Positions 1-9,688 of a DNA stretch of 64,000 bases are shown here, one piece after another. This DNA is from Paulinella micropora (taxonomy: Eukaryota > Cercozoa > Imbricatea > Euglyphida > Paulinellidae). The translations under genes were made by a program, and so were the position numbers. The stretch lies in assembly GCA_019918135.1 (NCBI GenBank), contig WBZZ01002453.1, forward strand, positions 96,001 to 160,000. Direction: 5' to 3'. The notes beneath the pieces were generated by a model. The model had not been told where the DNA came from. It searched no databases and saw nothing but the letters and a program-made list of their open reading frames with translations. Each line of letters starts with the position of its first letter. Position 1 is the stretch's first letter.

Positions 1-41
1 AATGTATATGCGCTCGATGCTCTGGTTGACCTAATTTACAG

Positions 42-263
42 GACCATCCAAGCGTCACGTCAGTGGATCTGCGAGTCAACAGCTTGAGCGTGGAAAGCGG
101 CTCAGCGTTGGCGGCCGTGAGTATGGCCAAGCAAAATCCTCGCATCAAAAAGATGTGTGGGATTCCGCTTGATTCACTACGGGATAACAAGACAACAGAG
201 CTAAAGCTATCATCAACATCGTTGGGGCCTGCAGAAGCGGCTATTTTGGCTGAATTCTTGAAG
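42..263 (+). CDS. Exon of an LRR protein gene (runs off the left edge)
   Basis: This 74-codon exon begins after a TTTACAG acceptor and ends at an AAG|GTCAGT donor, and it is in phase 0 at both ends. Its C-terminal part (NKTTELKLSSTSLGPAEAA) fits one ribonuclease-inhibitor/NLR-type leucine-rich repeat; the N-terminal part ends in a basic stretch (PRIKKM) and is less clear. Such repeats form curved protein-binding surfaces, but the partner is unknown. The acceptor implies upstream exons outside the window. It lies upstream of two further plus-strand LRR exons (427-510 and 672-761) with compatible phase, so the three probably belong to one transcript. There is no signal peptide or membrane segment in view. 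Confidence 0.6.
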
Positions 264-379
264 GTCAGTATGAAGCTCAGTAATATAACATTTTGAAAAA
301 TGCATGTGACAACATACACACACATATTGGTCATGCTTCTTTCTTTTCATTTAACGGAACACAAAAAATATTTCACATC

Positions 380-398
380 TGCTACCGCGGCGGTAGCA
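380..398. repeat. Palindrome in LRR intron, copy 1
   Basis: TGCTACCGC and GCGGTAGCA form 9 bp arms around one base. It lies about 30 bp before the acceptor of the plus-strand exon at 427. Confidence 0.7.
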
Positions 399-426
399 AG
401 TCGAATGGGAACATATGTGGATATAG

Positions 427-510
427 GTGAACAAGACGCTACAAGCGCTTGGTTTAAGTAGTAACAATATCGGGGATGATGGCGCAAAAGCCATCGGGAA
501 GGCGTTAGAG
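427..510 (+). CDS. LRR exon, plus strand, one 28-residue repeat
   Basis: An exon of exactly 84 bp between an ATATAG acceptor and a GAG|GTACCT donor encodes one complete 28-residue repeat (core LQALGLSSNNIGDDGAKAI). It is phase 0 at both ends, so it can be added or lost without changing frame. One exon per repeat is usual for ribonuclease-inhibitor-type LRR genes. Its donor lies inside a GGTACC palindrome that also holds the donor of a minus-strand LRR exon just to the right. Confidence 0.65.
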
Positions 511-514
511 GTAC

Positions 515-598
515 CTTAAGCATGTTTGCGATTGCTTCTGCGCCTGCTGGTCCTATTTTGTTTGTTCCCATGCGTAGCTCGATTACAGTTTTGTTTTC
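515..598 (-). CDS. LRR exon on the opposite strand, 28-residue repeat
   Basis: On the minus strand an 84 bp phase-0 exon follows a TTGCATAG acceptor and ends CTTAAG|GTACCT. It encodes one full 28-residue LRR (core LRMGTNKIGPAGAEAIANML). It faces the plus-strand exon at 427-510 tail to tail, the two donors overlapping in GGTACC. The sequence is related to, but clearly diverged from, the plus-strand exons, so it is a distinct repeat and not a shadow frame. It would join the minus-strand exon at 766-849 through an intron that contains the plus-strand exon at 672-761. Confidence 0.55.
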
Positions 599-624
599 CT
601 ATGCAATATGTACTTTTATGAGTG

Positions 625-643
625 TGCTACCGCGCGGGTAGCA
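625..643. repeat. Palindrome in LRR intron, copy 2
   Basis: TGCTACC and GGTAGCA form 7 bp arms around GCGCG. It lies between the acceptor of the minus-strand exon (598) and that of the plus-strand exon (672), about 30 bp from each. Confidence 0.7.
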
Positions 644-671
644 TCGAAGAATAATGTATTTGTGTGCACAG

Positions 672-761
672 GAGAACAAGAAGTGCAAGCTGGAGAAGCT
701 AGACATTTCACGGAACCAGATTGGTGCAGAAGGAGCACGGCACATCGCGAAAGCGTTGGAG
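672..761 (+). CDS. LRR exon, plus strand, one 30-residue repeat
   Basis: A 90 bp phase-0 exon between TGCACAG and TTGGAG|GTACCT encodes one 30-residue LRR (core LEKLDISRNQIGAEGARHIA). The intron joining it to 427-510 (511-671) contains a complete minus-strand LRR exon and a GC-rich palindrome. Downstream, the next expected plus-strand repeat is recognisable only as a fragment near 1,089-1,131 among GA microsatellites, so the end of this gene is unclear. Confidence 0.62.
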
Positions 762-765
762 GTAC

Positions 766-849
766 CTTCAGCATATCAGCAATAGCCTTGGCACCCTCTG
801 GGCCAATATTATTGCCCATTAGGCTCAACACTTGCAACGCTTCATTAAC
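766..849 (-). CDS. LRR exon on the opposite strand, 28-residue repeat
   Basis: This 84 bp phase-0 minus-strand exon begins after TTGGTGCAG and ends CTGAAG|GTACCT. It encodes one 28-residue LRR (core LQVLSLMGNNIGPEGAKAIA). It repeats the geometry seen at 515-598: tail to tail with a plus-strand LRR exon (672-761), sharing GGTACC, with a palindrome on its acceptor side at 884-903. No first or last exon of the minus-strand gene is visible, so it could be part of a dual-strand gene pair or a remnant of an inverted duplication. Confidence 0.55.
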
Positions 850-883
850 CTGCACCAACATATGACAATATATTTGCGCCTTT

Positions 884-903
884 TGCTACCGCGCGCGGTA
901 GCA
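884..903. repeat. Palindrome beside LRR exon, copy 3
   Basis: This is a perfect 20 bp palindrome, TGCTACCGCG with its reverse complement. It lies about 35 bp from the acceptor of the minus-strand exon at 849, the same place relative to the exons as the other two copies. Confidence 0.75.
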
Positions 904-995
904 CTTGTGTGTGTGAGAGAGACAGCGAGCGTGTGTGTGTGCGTGTGTGATTGTGTGTGTATGTAAAAAAGTATGTACGTGCGTGTGTGTATTAG

Positions 996-997
<2 letters not shown>

Positions 998-1052
<55 letters not shown>

Positions 1053-1129
1053 ATATGCTTATATGACAACACTGAAAACACTTTTGTCAAGCTCGATTGG
1101 CAGAACAAAATTGGTGTTGAAGGCGCTGC

Positions 1130-1205
<76 letters not shown>

Positions 1206-1260
1206 GGAGGGAGAGGAGAGAAAGAGAAGACAGAGAAGACAGAAAGAAATACAATATACA
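998..1260 (+). repeat. GA microsatellites with an LRR remnant
   Basis: Two long GA runs (about 998-1,052 and 1,133-1,203) surround a short stretch at 1,089-1,131. That stretch reads KLDWQNKIGVEGAA in one frame, matching the core of the neighbouring LRR repeats. I read it as a degraded LRR exon invaded by GA expansion. No splice donor is recognisable after it. Confidence 0.5.
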
Positions 1261-1765
1261 GCTGGTAGCATTAAAATGATGCATATGTGAGTAAGCATGC
1301 TGTGTATAAAAAGTGTCTATGAGCACATGTAAATGTGTAATATGTATATGCGTACACGTGTATACGTATATGCATGTTTGTTGCTAAACATTTTGGGTAG
1401 GTGGGTGGTGTGTGTGACACAGAGAGAGAGAGAGAAGGAGAGTGAGAAGAGAAGAAGTGAGGAAGAGAGAGATAGACACACACAACAGAGATTCACCTGT
1501 AAGATCTCCAGTATCCAAACACCCAACATTCATAAATATTTTAGTCTGTTGTCTCATATAGGTGTATAGTCCTGAACTGAAGTAGTGATATCTTATCTTT
1601 ATGCATGTATAGTCTGTGTGACCTGCAGTCCCTTGGCGACTGCCGAAGCACCAACTTGTCCAAGATTCTCGCTTGACAAATCGAGCGATTTGCCTTCATA
1701 ATTGGCCTATTCGATAACCCATGAACACAGACAAGAACTGAAGTGAAAGAAAGGAGGTTCAAGCG

Positions 1766-1823
<58 letters not shown>

Positions 1824-2636
1824 TAACAGACCACGAACTTGGTAAGGACAACACGACGTCCTGCACGGAAGGCTTCCAAAGCCGCCTTCATGGTCGCTTT
1901 TGCTTTTTTCTTTTTTTTTTTTTTTTTTTTTTAAATGGTGAAAAATAGCTATGCCCTCAAAAAACCGTTTCGTATTAATATCTAACCCGGACGGACAGCA
2001 CTTGTTTGAATTTACGGTGAATTTCGACTGAAGTTTCGAAGGGTGAATAGCTTCAAAACTCTGTAAATTTTGTAAAAAATTAGTTGCCGATGTTTCCACT
2101 TTCCGTGAACTTGACTGTATGTGGAGATTGTGAACGACGCCGCAAAATCAGTAGAAATTCCTTGCCGAGTGCCTGGTATCTGGTGTGCGATGCTATTAAT
2201 TGCGTAACACTTCATTTAATATTAATAATGTCTAGTAATCGTCCACTGTTTATTAATATTAATTTGAGATGTAAATGTATTAATACAAAATATTAAATGT
2301 AAAATTATGCAGGTTGAGAGTCACACTCTCTCTGCCCCCTTTACCTGAAAGTTATCTGTTCCATCGCCACGTAGATGAGGTTGATTTGCCTCACTCCTCG
2401 CGACCTAGACGTCGCCTCTCGCAGGTTGAATTGCGGCTCCTGTGATGCCCTGCCAACATTCAGCTACGAACGTCCTTTTGCCTTGAGTCATTCGCCAAAG
2501 CCAACATTAAGCTACTACTTTTTGCCTTTTTTTGCAGTGCCTATTTGCCTGTGGCAGCGTACGCTTGGGTTGGGCGGTGTAAGTGTTGATGGCTGTGGCA
2601 GAACCAAGGATCAGTTCCGCGCTTGGGTTGCAGCTG
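1261..2636. other. Non-coding stretch with homopolymer runs
   Basis: No convincing gene was seen. It contains a short GA tract near 1,420-1,470, a poly(A) run of about 50 bases at 1,772-1,820 and a poly(T) run at about 1,905-1,932. Around 2,210-2,300 it is AT-rich. Short open frames here lack motifs. The right end borders the 3' end of the minus-strand gene at 2,637 and may hold its 3' untranslated region. Confidence 0.5.
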
Positions 2637-3480
2637 TTACTGCTTGATCAGGCAGAAGCGCCTTTTTTTCTTGATATAAAAGGAACACAAGCCGTTGGCC
2701 CGGGCATGGTAACGACACAGCCACCGTCTGGCTTTGCTTTTGGCGGGCTTTTTTTTCATGCACTGCCTTTTTTTCTTCTGAATGAAGAAAGCGCACGTTA
2801 AACTATCGAATTTTCCTTTGCCTTTTTCGCATTCTTGCTTGTAATCACCTTCTTCGTCGTCTTCTTCCTCTTCGGGTTCGTGTTTACCAAACTCTTCTTC
2901 GTCTTCGTCTTCGTCTTCTTGGTCTTCGTCGTCATCTTCGTCGTCTTCTTCCTCTTTGGGTTCATCCAACTCTTCCTCGTCTTCGTTTTCTTCTTCGTTT
3001 TCTTCCTCTACATATTCTGAATCGTCGTCATCTTCTTCGTCTTCTTCTTGTTCGTCTTCGTCTTCTTCTTGTTCATCTTCGTCTTCTTCTTCTCCTCCTC
3101 CTCCTTGTCCTCCATTTCCTACTTTGCATGCTCCTTTTTGCGTTGCTCTTTTCCCTTCTCTTCTTCCTTCTCTTCTTCCCTCTGCCCCTTCTCCTTCTTC
3201 TGCCTCTTTGTCTTCCTTTACTCCTTTCTCTTCTGTTTCGCCTCCTCTTCCTTCTACCTCTTCTTCTTCACCTCCTCCTTCTTTCTCATCATCACCTTTC
3301 TCTTCTTCCTTTTCTTCTTCTTCTGCTTCTGCTGCTTCTTCGTCGTCTTTTTCTTCTTCTTCTTCTTCTTCGTCTTCGTCTTTTTCTTCTTCTTCTTCTT
3401 CTTCTTCTTCTTCTTCTTCTTCTTCTTCTTCTTCTTCTTCTTCTTCTGCTGCTGCTGCTGCTGCTGCTTCTCCCTTGTCA
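2637..3480 (-). other. Acidic tract and C-terminal CCCH fingers of the USP-GRF gene
   Basis: After a short Ala run encoded by GCA-type codons comes a Glu/Asp-rich tract of about 200 residues, built largely from an expanded GAA/GAG trinucleotide repeat (CTT on the plus strand). The tail resumes normal composition with CAFFIQKKKRQC, then C-x-x-H (CRYH), and ends with a similar half unit CSFYIKKKRRFC just before the TAA stop. C-x-KKKR-x-C..C-x-x-H resembles the CCCH finger of TRM13-type proteins. Acidic tails of this sort are common in chromatin and histone-binding proteins. The repeat probably varies in length between alleles. Confidence 0.55.
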
Positions 3481-6400
3481 CAGTCTTCTTCAGAATCCCA
3501 TTCCAATCCTTCTTGGATCACGGGAAGCTGAATGTCACCACTCTGCCGCTTTCCAACCGCTTGCCCGTCCTGCAATTGGGAGAGTGAGATCTCTTGGCCG
3601 TCCCATGTCTTGGCATGCCAACTGTATTCCAGCCATTTCGCTTCTCTGCCAGTGGAAGTTTCTCCTTTTTTGGGAGCTGTTATGAAAAAGGAAAATCCGT
3701 CAGGATGATCGTTCCAGACACGATACAAAGCCTCCGAAAAGTTACCTCCCAATTCAACGGCTCGATTCGAATGGACGCCTTGCATCATCTCAATCAAGCA
3801 AACCGCGCTCTTTTTGTCTTGATCCTGACATTGTTTGAAAGCAAAAAATCGCACTCGAAGCTGGTCGCCGACTTTTAGCAGCACCTTTTCTAGCGATACT
3901 GTCTTGCCCCGAAACGGCAAGGGGACTGTCTTCTCCTTAGGCTCTTGAACTCTCCCTGAATAGACGTGAATCGAAAGTGGTAAATCGTCTCTCGAGGAAG
4001 AAGACAGACTAGTGCCAATGCTCCAAAAAAAGTGCTCGTCTTCACTTTTGTTTTTGTCAGTAAAGCACTCCTTGTGCACTCGCAGAACAGTCTGCGACGC
4101 CATGCTCTGCGAGTGCAACTCCTCCGCGCCAGCAGTCGTAACGCGAACGAGAACGGGTCGCCCATCCTTCCCCTTGAGCTGTACTACCGCAACCTGGCGA
4201 TCATTGTGCGGTTTTTGTCCGACCCAGTGAACTATGTGAGACCCTTCCTCTAGGCTTAACATCGGCCGACAGCTCGCTCTAACAGTCGGGCGTTGGGGAG
4301 CAATGGGCCAGGTCGTTGGTGATGTAATTCTGACGGTCATAGTCGCGCTACGTTTGCCAGTCCTTGCCTCTTTGCTACCTGTGCCAGCCCTGGCCTCCAA
4401 ACGATCCTTAAATTCCTGCGCGCGCTTTTCGTCGCGTTGGAGAGTAAGGTGGGGCCTTTGACTCATCGCGTCTTTCAATTTTGTTTCGTCGACAAACAAG
4501 CGCACAGTGGATGGCATGCCAACTTGCTCGCAGTTGGGAGGAAAGCCTCTTTGCGCCAGTGCTACCTGTTTTCGATCCAATTCCTGTGGCTTGCCAGTCG
4601 CGCTCATGACTTCCACGAGCCCTCTCTCGCTGAGTCGGACGGTTGTGTAAGCAAACCCCACGTTGAAAAGGTGCCATTCTTTGCTGTCCAGCTCGACTTT
4701 CTTTCCGTCTTTGTCATATATATCTGGCGGCACTGGTGTCCTGCCTTCTTCCAGGCACGTAGACATTTGGTCAAAGCTTGGCCCTTTGACTACGAACTTT
4801 TCCCCGTTGACGGTACGCCATTGGTCGTAAGTCAGGAGTATAACATGAGCGACATTATCGCCCATAATCAAGCTCAAGGTTTTTAGGAACCTAGACACGT
4901 TTTGGAAAGACTTTCTATTCTTCCATTTCCTTCCTGTACACCGAAGGTTTGTTCTCCAACGGGTTTCATACATATCCCATAAAACACCGTCAAGTATCAA
5001 GGTAATACTTTTTCGAGATGCGTAAAGCTTTGAAATATTCTCACGCACAGACGCGGTGCCGAGTGCGCCTTGCTGCCAAAAAAAATCCACGCTTTCGTTC
5101 AATACCTTAATAATCTCGGAATATGCAGGGATCGGGTCGAATGGGTCAGCCAGATAGAAAGTAGACTCCGGACGCGTAAATCCGTGTGCAAGCTGTCTTT
5201 CCGTCGCGCGATAGGCCGTGTTGATTTCATCGTCCGGACTTCGATGTATATACATGGCGCAATCACCAAACGGATTGACCAAGGATTGACCCATCTGTAG
5301 GTGAGATAGGGTTTTGTCGTAAAGCTTGTCCCTCACACAGTATACGTACTCACAATCATGCGAACCCTGCCTGTAGCGTCTTGACGTGTAGCACGCTCTT
5401 ACAGTACATGCCAACCTTGTCTTTATTCTTTACCAGAAGTAAGTACTCCTTAAAGGGCTCGTGCTTTGCGTACTTCGCTTTCAGCTTGTCTCCTTCTTCG
5501 GTACCCTCCAAAACAGCACCGTTTTCTCCTCTGACGAGCAGTTCCTCTGCATTGGGAAACAGTGCGCAGGCTAGACCACGTGTCACGTCTATGTCGGCTA
5601 GATAGATGTGATCTGGTTGAACACTCTTCCTCACGCTTTCGAGAACAGTGAGGAAATCTAAGAAAGAACGATCATGGTCCTTGGGGATCCCTGAAACGCG
5701 AAGCCTCTTTACGTGTACATATCCCATTTGGCGAAATTTTTCCCAGAGGGTACTTTTTTCCCCCAGATTTCCCCTGGCTTTGATTCGGATGCCGACTTTT
5801 TCTAACTTTTCGTATCTCTCCCATTTGAGGTAGGCTTCCTCAAATCGGTTCTGCAAAATAGTAGCAGCGCGCTTGAGCTCGGTCCCAAGCTTTTCCTGAT
5901 TGCATTCCCGAGAGCAAAAATGAAAAGTGGCACCATCCGGGAAGAACTCCTTGGTGACCAGCTGCTGCCAGCGGGTGATCTCCGGTCCGAAGCGCTGGCA
6001 ATGGCCGTTCCACGACCAATCAAACTCCTTCCACTCGGTTTCTGTAAAGAAAAGCAAGAGTTGCAGCAGCAATTTGCTTCTCTTTACATCTTGCCCTTTC
6101 GAATCCTTTAGCTCCACACTTCCTTGCACTATCGGCTTCAACAAGAAAGCTTCCCTAGAATTCTCTTTGTTTTTGCGTTTTGGTGGCGAAAGGGTAAAGA
6201 AAAAACTCCTTTCTTCAGCTGCAGCAGCTGCGGCTACCACAACCCCACGCGGCGCAGGCGTGGACACACATGAAGCCTCCAAGCATCTGGCTTCGGCGCA
6301 GGAACGCTCATCGGCGCAGGTTTGGACACAGCCCACGACTGCGAGGCATCTGGCTCCGCTGGCTGGCACTTGGCCGACGCACACCAGATACCAAGATACC

Positions 6401-9400
6401 AGCCCATGCAATTCAGCATCCATACGTGTCTGCTGCCTGCGCCATGCATAGTGACACCGCGCGAAATTTCACTGATCTGCCCACTTGACGTGTGGATGGT
6501 CAGATCGAAAGCCTGAGCCAGAAGGCAGGCAAAGGCCGCACTCCAGGAAATCGGCCTCTTGGGAGCATCTTTTCTGAGTGTACCTTTTCCCAGCATTTCC
6601 TGGTATCCCTGCGCCGTCAAGACAAGCGATTCCTTGAAAGTGTCGAAGTCTTTGATTCTGCTGTCTCTCAGAAAATGTCCCCTCTCTTCGTCGGACATTT
6701 CCTCCAACAGTGTCAGGCATTTCTGCCTGACACTGCTGGAAGTGTGGTCGTCTCTGCCGTCTATAACATTTACTTGCTCTGCGAACACCTCGAATCCTCC
6801 ATCCGTGCAGGTTGCACTCAAAATCCAATCGCGTTTTTTCTCTAGGTGTGCCTTAAACTTCAAAATCTGATTTTTTTTTTGTTTTGGTAAGCCCCATGCC
6901 TTCGATATTCGCCGTGGGACGCCCCTGTGGCATAACAGGCGGAGGACCGACCGGAGGTTGAGAAGGCTTTGCCTTTCTGGGGTGGCTTGACTGCAGCCGC
7001 TTCTGTTCCTTTCGCTTTTGCGCTGTTTGAGGTGATGCGGACGAGGCATCATCACCTGGTGGCGTCTTAGATGAGGCGGATGAGTCATCGCCACGATCTT
7101 CCCGTTTTCGCTTCTTGGAGACTTGGCTTTCGTTCGATTGAGCAGCAGTCCCGCTCGCCGAGCCGCCAGTTGCAGACCCAGAAGCCGTCTGGCTCGGTGA
7201 GCCAGTCGCAGAGTTAGAAGCTGTCTCGCTCACTGGGCTCGGTAAGGGTGAGTCACGATCGCACGGTCGCTTCTTCAGGGTCTTGAATGTGCACCGTCCG
7301 CTGCTTCTGTTGCAACGAAGGTCAAATGTTCCATCCTGGTTCCGAATAACGTGCGCGGCCCGGGGCTTGGGGCAATGGCAAGCGTTTTCGCACGCTTCGC
7401 GCAAGTCTTTTTTGAACAAAAAGAAACCGCAGCCGTCGCATTTGAAGTAGAGCTGGCCTGGGTTCTTAGCTTTTGACCCAGCTATTTTCGCGCTCAGTTT
7501 ACCATTGCAATGACACCTAAGTTCGTTTGCGTCGACTGAATTTCGGTGCTCGTCGCGCGCAGTTGTGGCTCTCGCCGATGGAGAAGCCGTTTCGCTCACC
7601 GAGCTCGTCACAAACTGAGAAGCAGTCTGGCTCACCGAGCCCGTCGCGGACTGAGAATCCATCAAGCTCACTGGGCTCGGTGAGGGTGAGTCGCCATCGC
7701 AAGGTTGCTTCCGGACCTCGAATGTGCACCTTCCGACCTTCCTGTTGCAGCGAAGGTCAAATGTTCCATCCTGGTTCCAATAAACGCGCGCGGCCCGGGG
7801 CTTGGGGCAACTACAAGGGTTTTTGCACGCTACGCGCAAGTCTTTTTTGAACAAAAAGAAATCGCAGCGGATGCACCTGAAGTAGAGCAGGCCTGGGTTC
7901 TTAGCCTTTGGCCCAGCTCTTTTTGCGCTCAGTTTACGATTGCAATGACACCTAAGGTGGTTTGCGTCGACTGAATTTCGGCGCTGCTGCTGCTCGGATC
8001 GAGAAGCAGTCTTGCTCGTCGCAGACTCAGAAGACGTCCCGCTCACGGAGCCCGTCGCGGACTGCGAAGCCGTCACGCTTACTGAGCTCGTCGCGGGCTG
8101 AGAAGCCATCCCGCTCACCCGTGATTCGTCTAAATCCAAGACAAATTAATCGTGTTGAGATCCCAAGCGGATGGTTGGGGAAGGGGAGGGAAGATGGAGG
8201 GGAATGCGTGATTAGAGGGCTGCGCACGGCCCGAGCAGCTATTGTAATTTTATAATTTAAAGTACAAGCTACCTCGATTTTTGTGCTGGGCAATATTGCC
8301 TGTCGCCTTCGCTGCTGTCTGTGGCACCTGTGCATAAGTACAGAGACAGGCATAATTGCTGAGCACTTGAAGCTTTTGCACAAAAGCGAAAGTGGATATT
8401 GATGTACCAAGCCCATATCGCCAGATGTCTCCAGCGCGCCGAACGTGCGAGCAGGTGGCGATAATCGGCAAAAAAGCAAGTACGCATCGCGGTCAATGTC
8501 TATCGGTGGGCGCGGCACGTAGCGATGCGAGGAGGCTTCGGGGCTCCACGGCTCAACTTTGGAATCATCCACGTGAAACCACTTTCCTTCCATATTGCGC
8601 ACCTAGTAAGAAAACACGAACTCATGAATGACCTCATGATAATGCAGGTTTCAGTGCTCCTACCAGAGCAGTGAAATGTCCCCGGTCCGCTGTCAAGCCT
8701 GAGTGGAGCACGTAGCTCAGCACCTCAGCTTTTCCACCAGCAAACTCAAACTCGCTAGTTATTGACACCTTGGTGCAATTCTTCTCATTACCTTGCCCTC
8801 TAAATCGTTTTATATGCAGGACAAAGACACCTGGAAGCTTCCGCGGATCTGCGCGCACTTCAATTTTTTTTGAAGCGGTTTTGTTGCTGCAGTTGTCGCA
8901 TTTCCGCTCCACTCTCTCATCCTGGCAATGCAGCGAGAGGCAAGATGCCAAGGTGGTTTCTCCGTTGTGAGTGATGGCCAAAGACAGCACGGCTGGGCTC
9001 AGCTTTTCGAGACTTGAGCTAGCCGATTGGCAACGATCACAGGTGAAGTTTGTTTTAACCTCCAATTCACCTAAGTGGTGTCCCACACTCAAGCGGTCCA
9101 CAAGCTTGATGTAAGCTTCGTGCGGGTCTTGCTGCATCTGCGGGTCTAACCCGACCTCCCGCAGCACTTGCAGTAAATCTTTATGGGTGGTTTTGATTTG
9201 CGAGTTGCGCTTGCGCAGAAGTGCACAAGTTTTGAAAAGGGGATCGTCTAGCACAGGCAGGACAGGCATAGCTGCATTTATGGCTTGAACCAAACCATTA
9301 ACATGACAATTGTTGCCATAGTTTGGGAGTCCTTGTGGGATGCCTGTAAACATTTCAGTTTGACTCTGCTTGCCTGGTAAATTTCTCCTCTGCTTTGTTT

Positions 9401-9688
9401 GATTGCCAGGTAAAGCGGGCCGACCCGCAGCAATATCCGCATATGTGGGAGTGAGCCCCGACGTCAGCTGGTCTCGCTTTGCTTGTGCCTGCGCTACCCC
9501 TAATAAAGCAAACAATTGACGAGTAAGCATTGGGGTCAGATTCTGACAATATTACCGTTGCTTGCATTTACAGGCGCATCTCCCCCCTGGATGGTGCTGT
9601 GCAGGTCGCGCAACTTCGCCACGCTGCAAATCTTTGCCCTCTTCAAAGAAGGCCCCCCCCGACGTGCACACAGTAATAAGCTTTCCAT
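2637..9688 (-). CDS. Multi-exon USP / GRF zinc finger / OTU-like / acidic / CCCH protein
   Basis: A spliced gene of roughly 2,100 residues. The proposed start is ATG at 9,688-9,686, with an in-frame TAA just upstream. Introns with GT..AG ends and matching phase are 9,571-9,489 (phase 0), 8,663-8,603 (0), 8,407-8,328 (0), 8,272-8,130 (1), 6,391-6,234 (1) and 5,433-5,367 (0). One more junction, near 6,850-6,960 next to a run of ten A, is unresolved: a small intron or an indel. Domains in order: USP, two GRF-like zinc-finger blocks with a basic KKRKRE patch, an OTU-like fold, an unrecognised region, a Glu/Asp tract and CCCH-type fingers. The likely role is removal of ubiquitin in the nucleus near nucleic acid; this is inference from the domains. 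It could be two genes if the unresolved junction is not spliced. Confidence 0.65.
3481..6233 (-). other. Unrecognised central region of the USP-GRF gene
   Basis: Two exons (6,233-5,434 and the upper part of 5,366-2,637) joined by a 67 bp phase-0 intron encode about 880 residues with no domain I recognise. It opens with an Ala run and a basic patch (PPKRKNKEN). A possible CxxxC site lies in FHFCSRECN. Later come a hydrophobic SITLILDGVLWDMYE segment and a basic stretch around RDEKRAQEFKDRLEARA. Composition is ordinary and globular, without membrane segments. Continuity of reading across the intron is good evidence that it is translated. Confidence 0.5.
6393..6803 (-). other. OTU-like domain, probably catalytically inactive
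   Basis: The order of conserved patches resembles the OTU deubiquitinase fold: DGGFEVFAEQ where OTUs have DGNC-x-F, a VRQKCLTLL helix (OTU: LR..V...I), YQEMLGKG (OTU: Y...M....W.G), a hydrophobic helix SAAFACLLAQAFDLTIHT (OTU: EL.ALA..F...I.V) and a C-terminal aromatic patch GWYL. The position of the nucleophile Cys holds Phe, and the terminal His-Tyr is not seen, so catalysis looks lost. It may have become a ubiquitin-binding or scaffolding module beside an active USP. The similarity is weak and needs a structure-based test. Confidence 0.4.
7261..7977 (-). other. Two tandem GRF-like zinc-finger blocks
   Basis: Two homologous blocks (7,699-7,977 and 7,261-7,542), about 435 bp apart, each begin NSVDAN and contain a CxC pair (CHCN), a run with KNPG and YF, then CxxC followed by FFLFKKDLR. 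This is the layout of GRF-type zinc fingers, which bind single-stranded nucleic acid in topoisomerase 3-alpha, APE2 and NEIL3. Each block has a second CxC..C..C finger (CxCPKPRAA, then DLRCN and GRCTF). Ser/Ala/Thr-rich linkers (SATGSVS types) repeat between and around the blocks, showing that the whole unit, about 145 residues, was duplicated in tandem. GRF is the best fit by eye; a related zinc ribbon is possible. Confidence 0.6.
8408..9488 (-). other. Ubiquitin-specific protease (USP, peptidase C19) domain
   Basis: The catalytic landmarks of the USP family are visible in order. The Cys box is GLPNYGNNCHVNGLVQAI, where the family usually has GNTCYMN; the nucleophile Cys is kept. QQDPHE follows (family QQDAHE). 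Two CxxC pairs (CDRC and CDNC) form the zinc-binding fingers site. The His box is GLTADRGHFTAL, and across the 61 bp intron at 8,663-8,603 the next exon gives KWFHVDDSKV and AYLLFCR, matching the family's W-x-x-DD-x-x-V and A-Y-x-L-F-Y endings. That the family's conserved sequence continues exactly across the intron supports the splice. USPs cleave ubiquitin from substrates through a Cys-His-Asp/Asn triad; all are present, so activity is plausible. Confidence 0.85.

Noticed and set aside
2835-3685. Long plus-strand frames rich in Ser, Phe or Leu
   Set aside because: They are shadows of the expanded GAA/GAG tract of the minus-strand gene and have no motif of their own.
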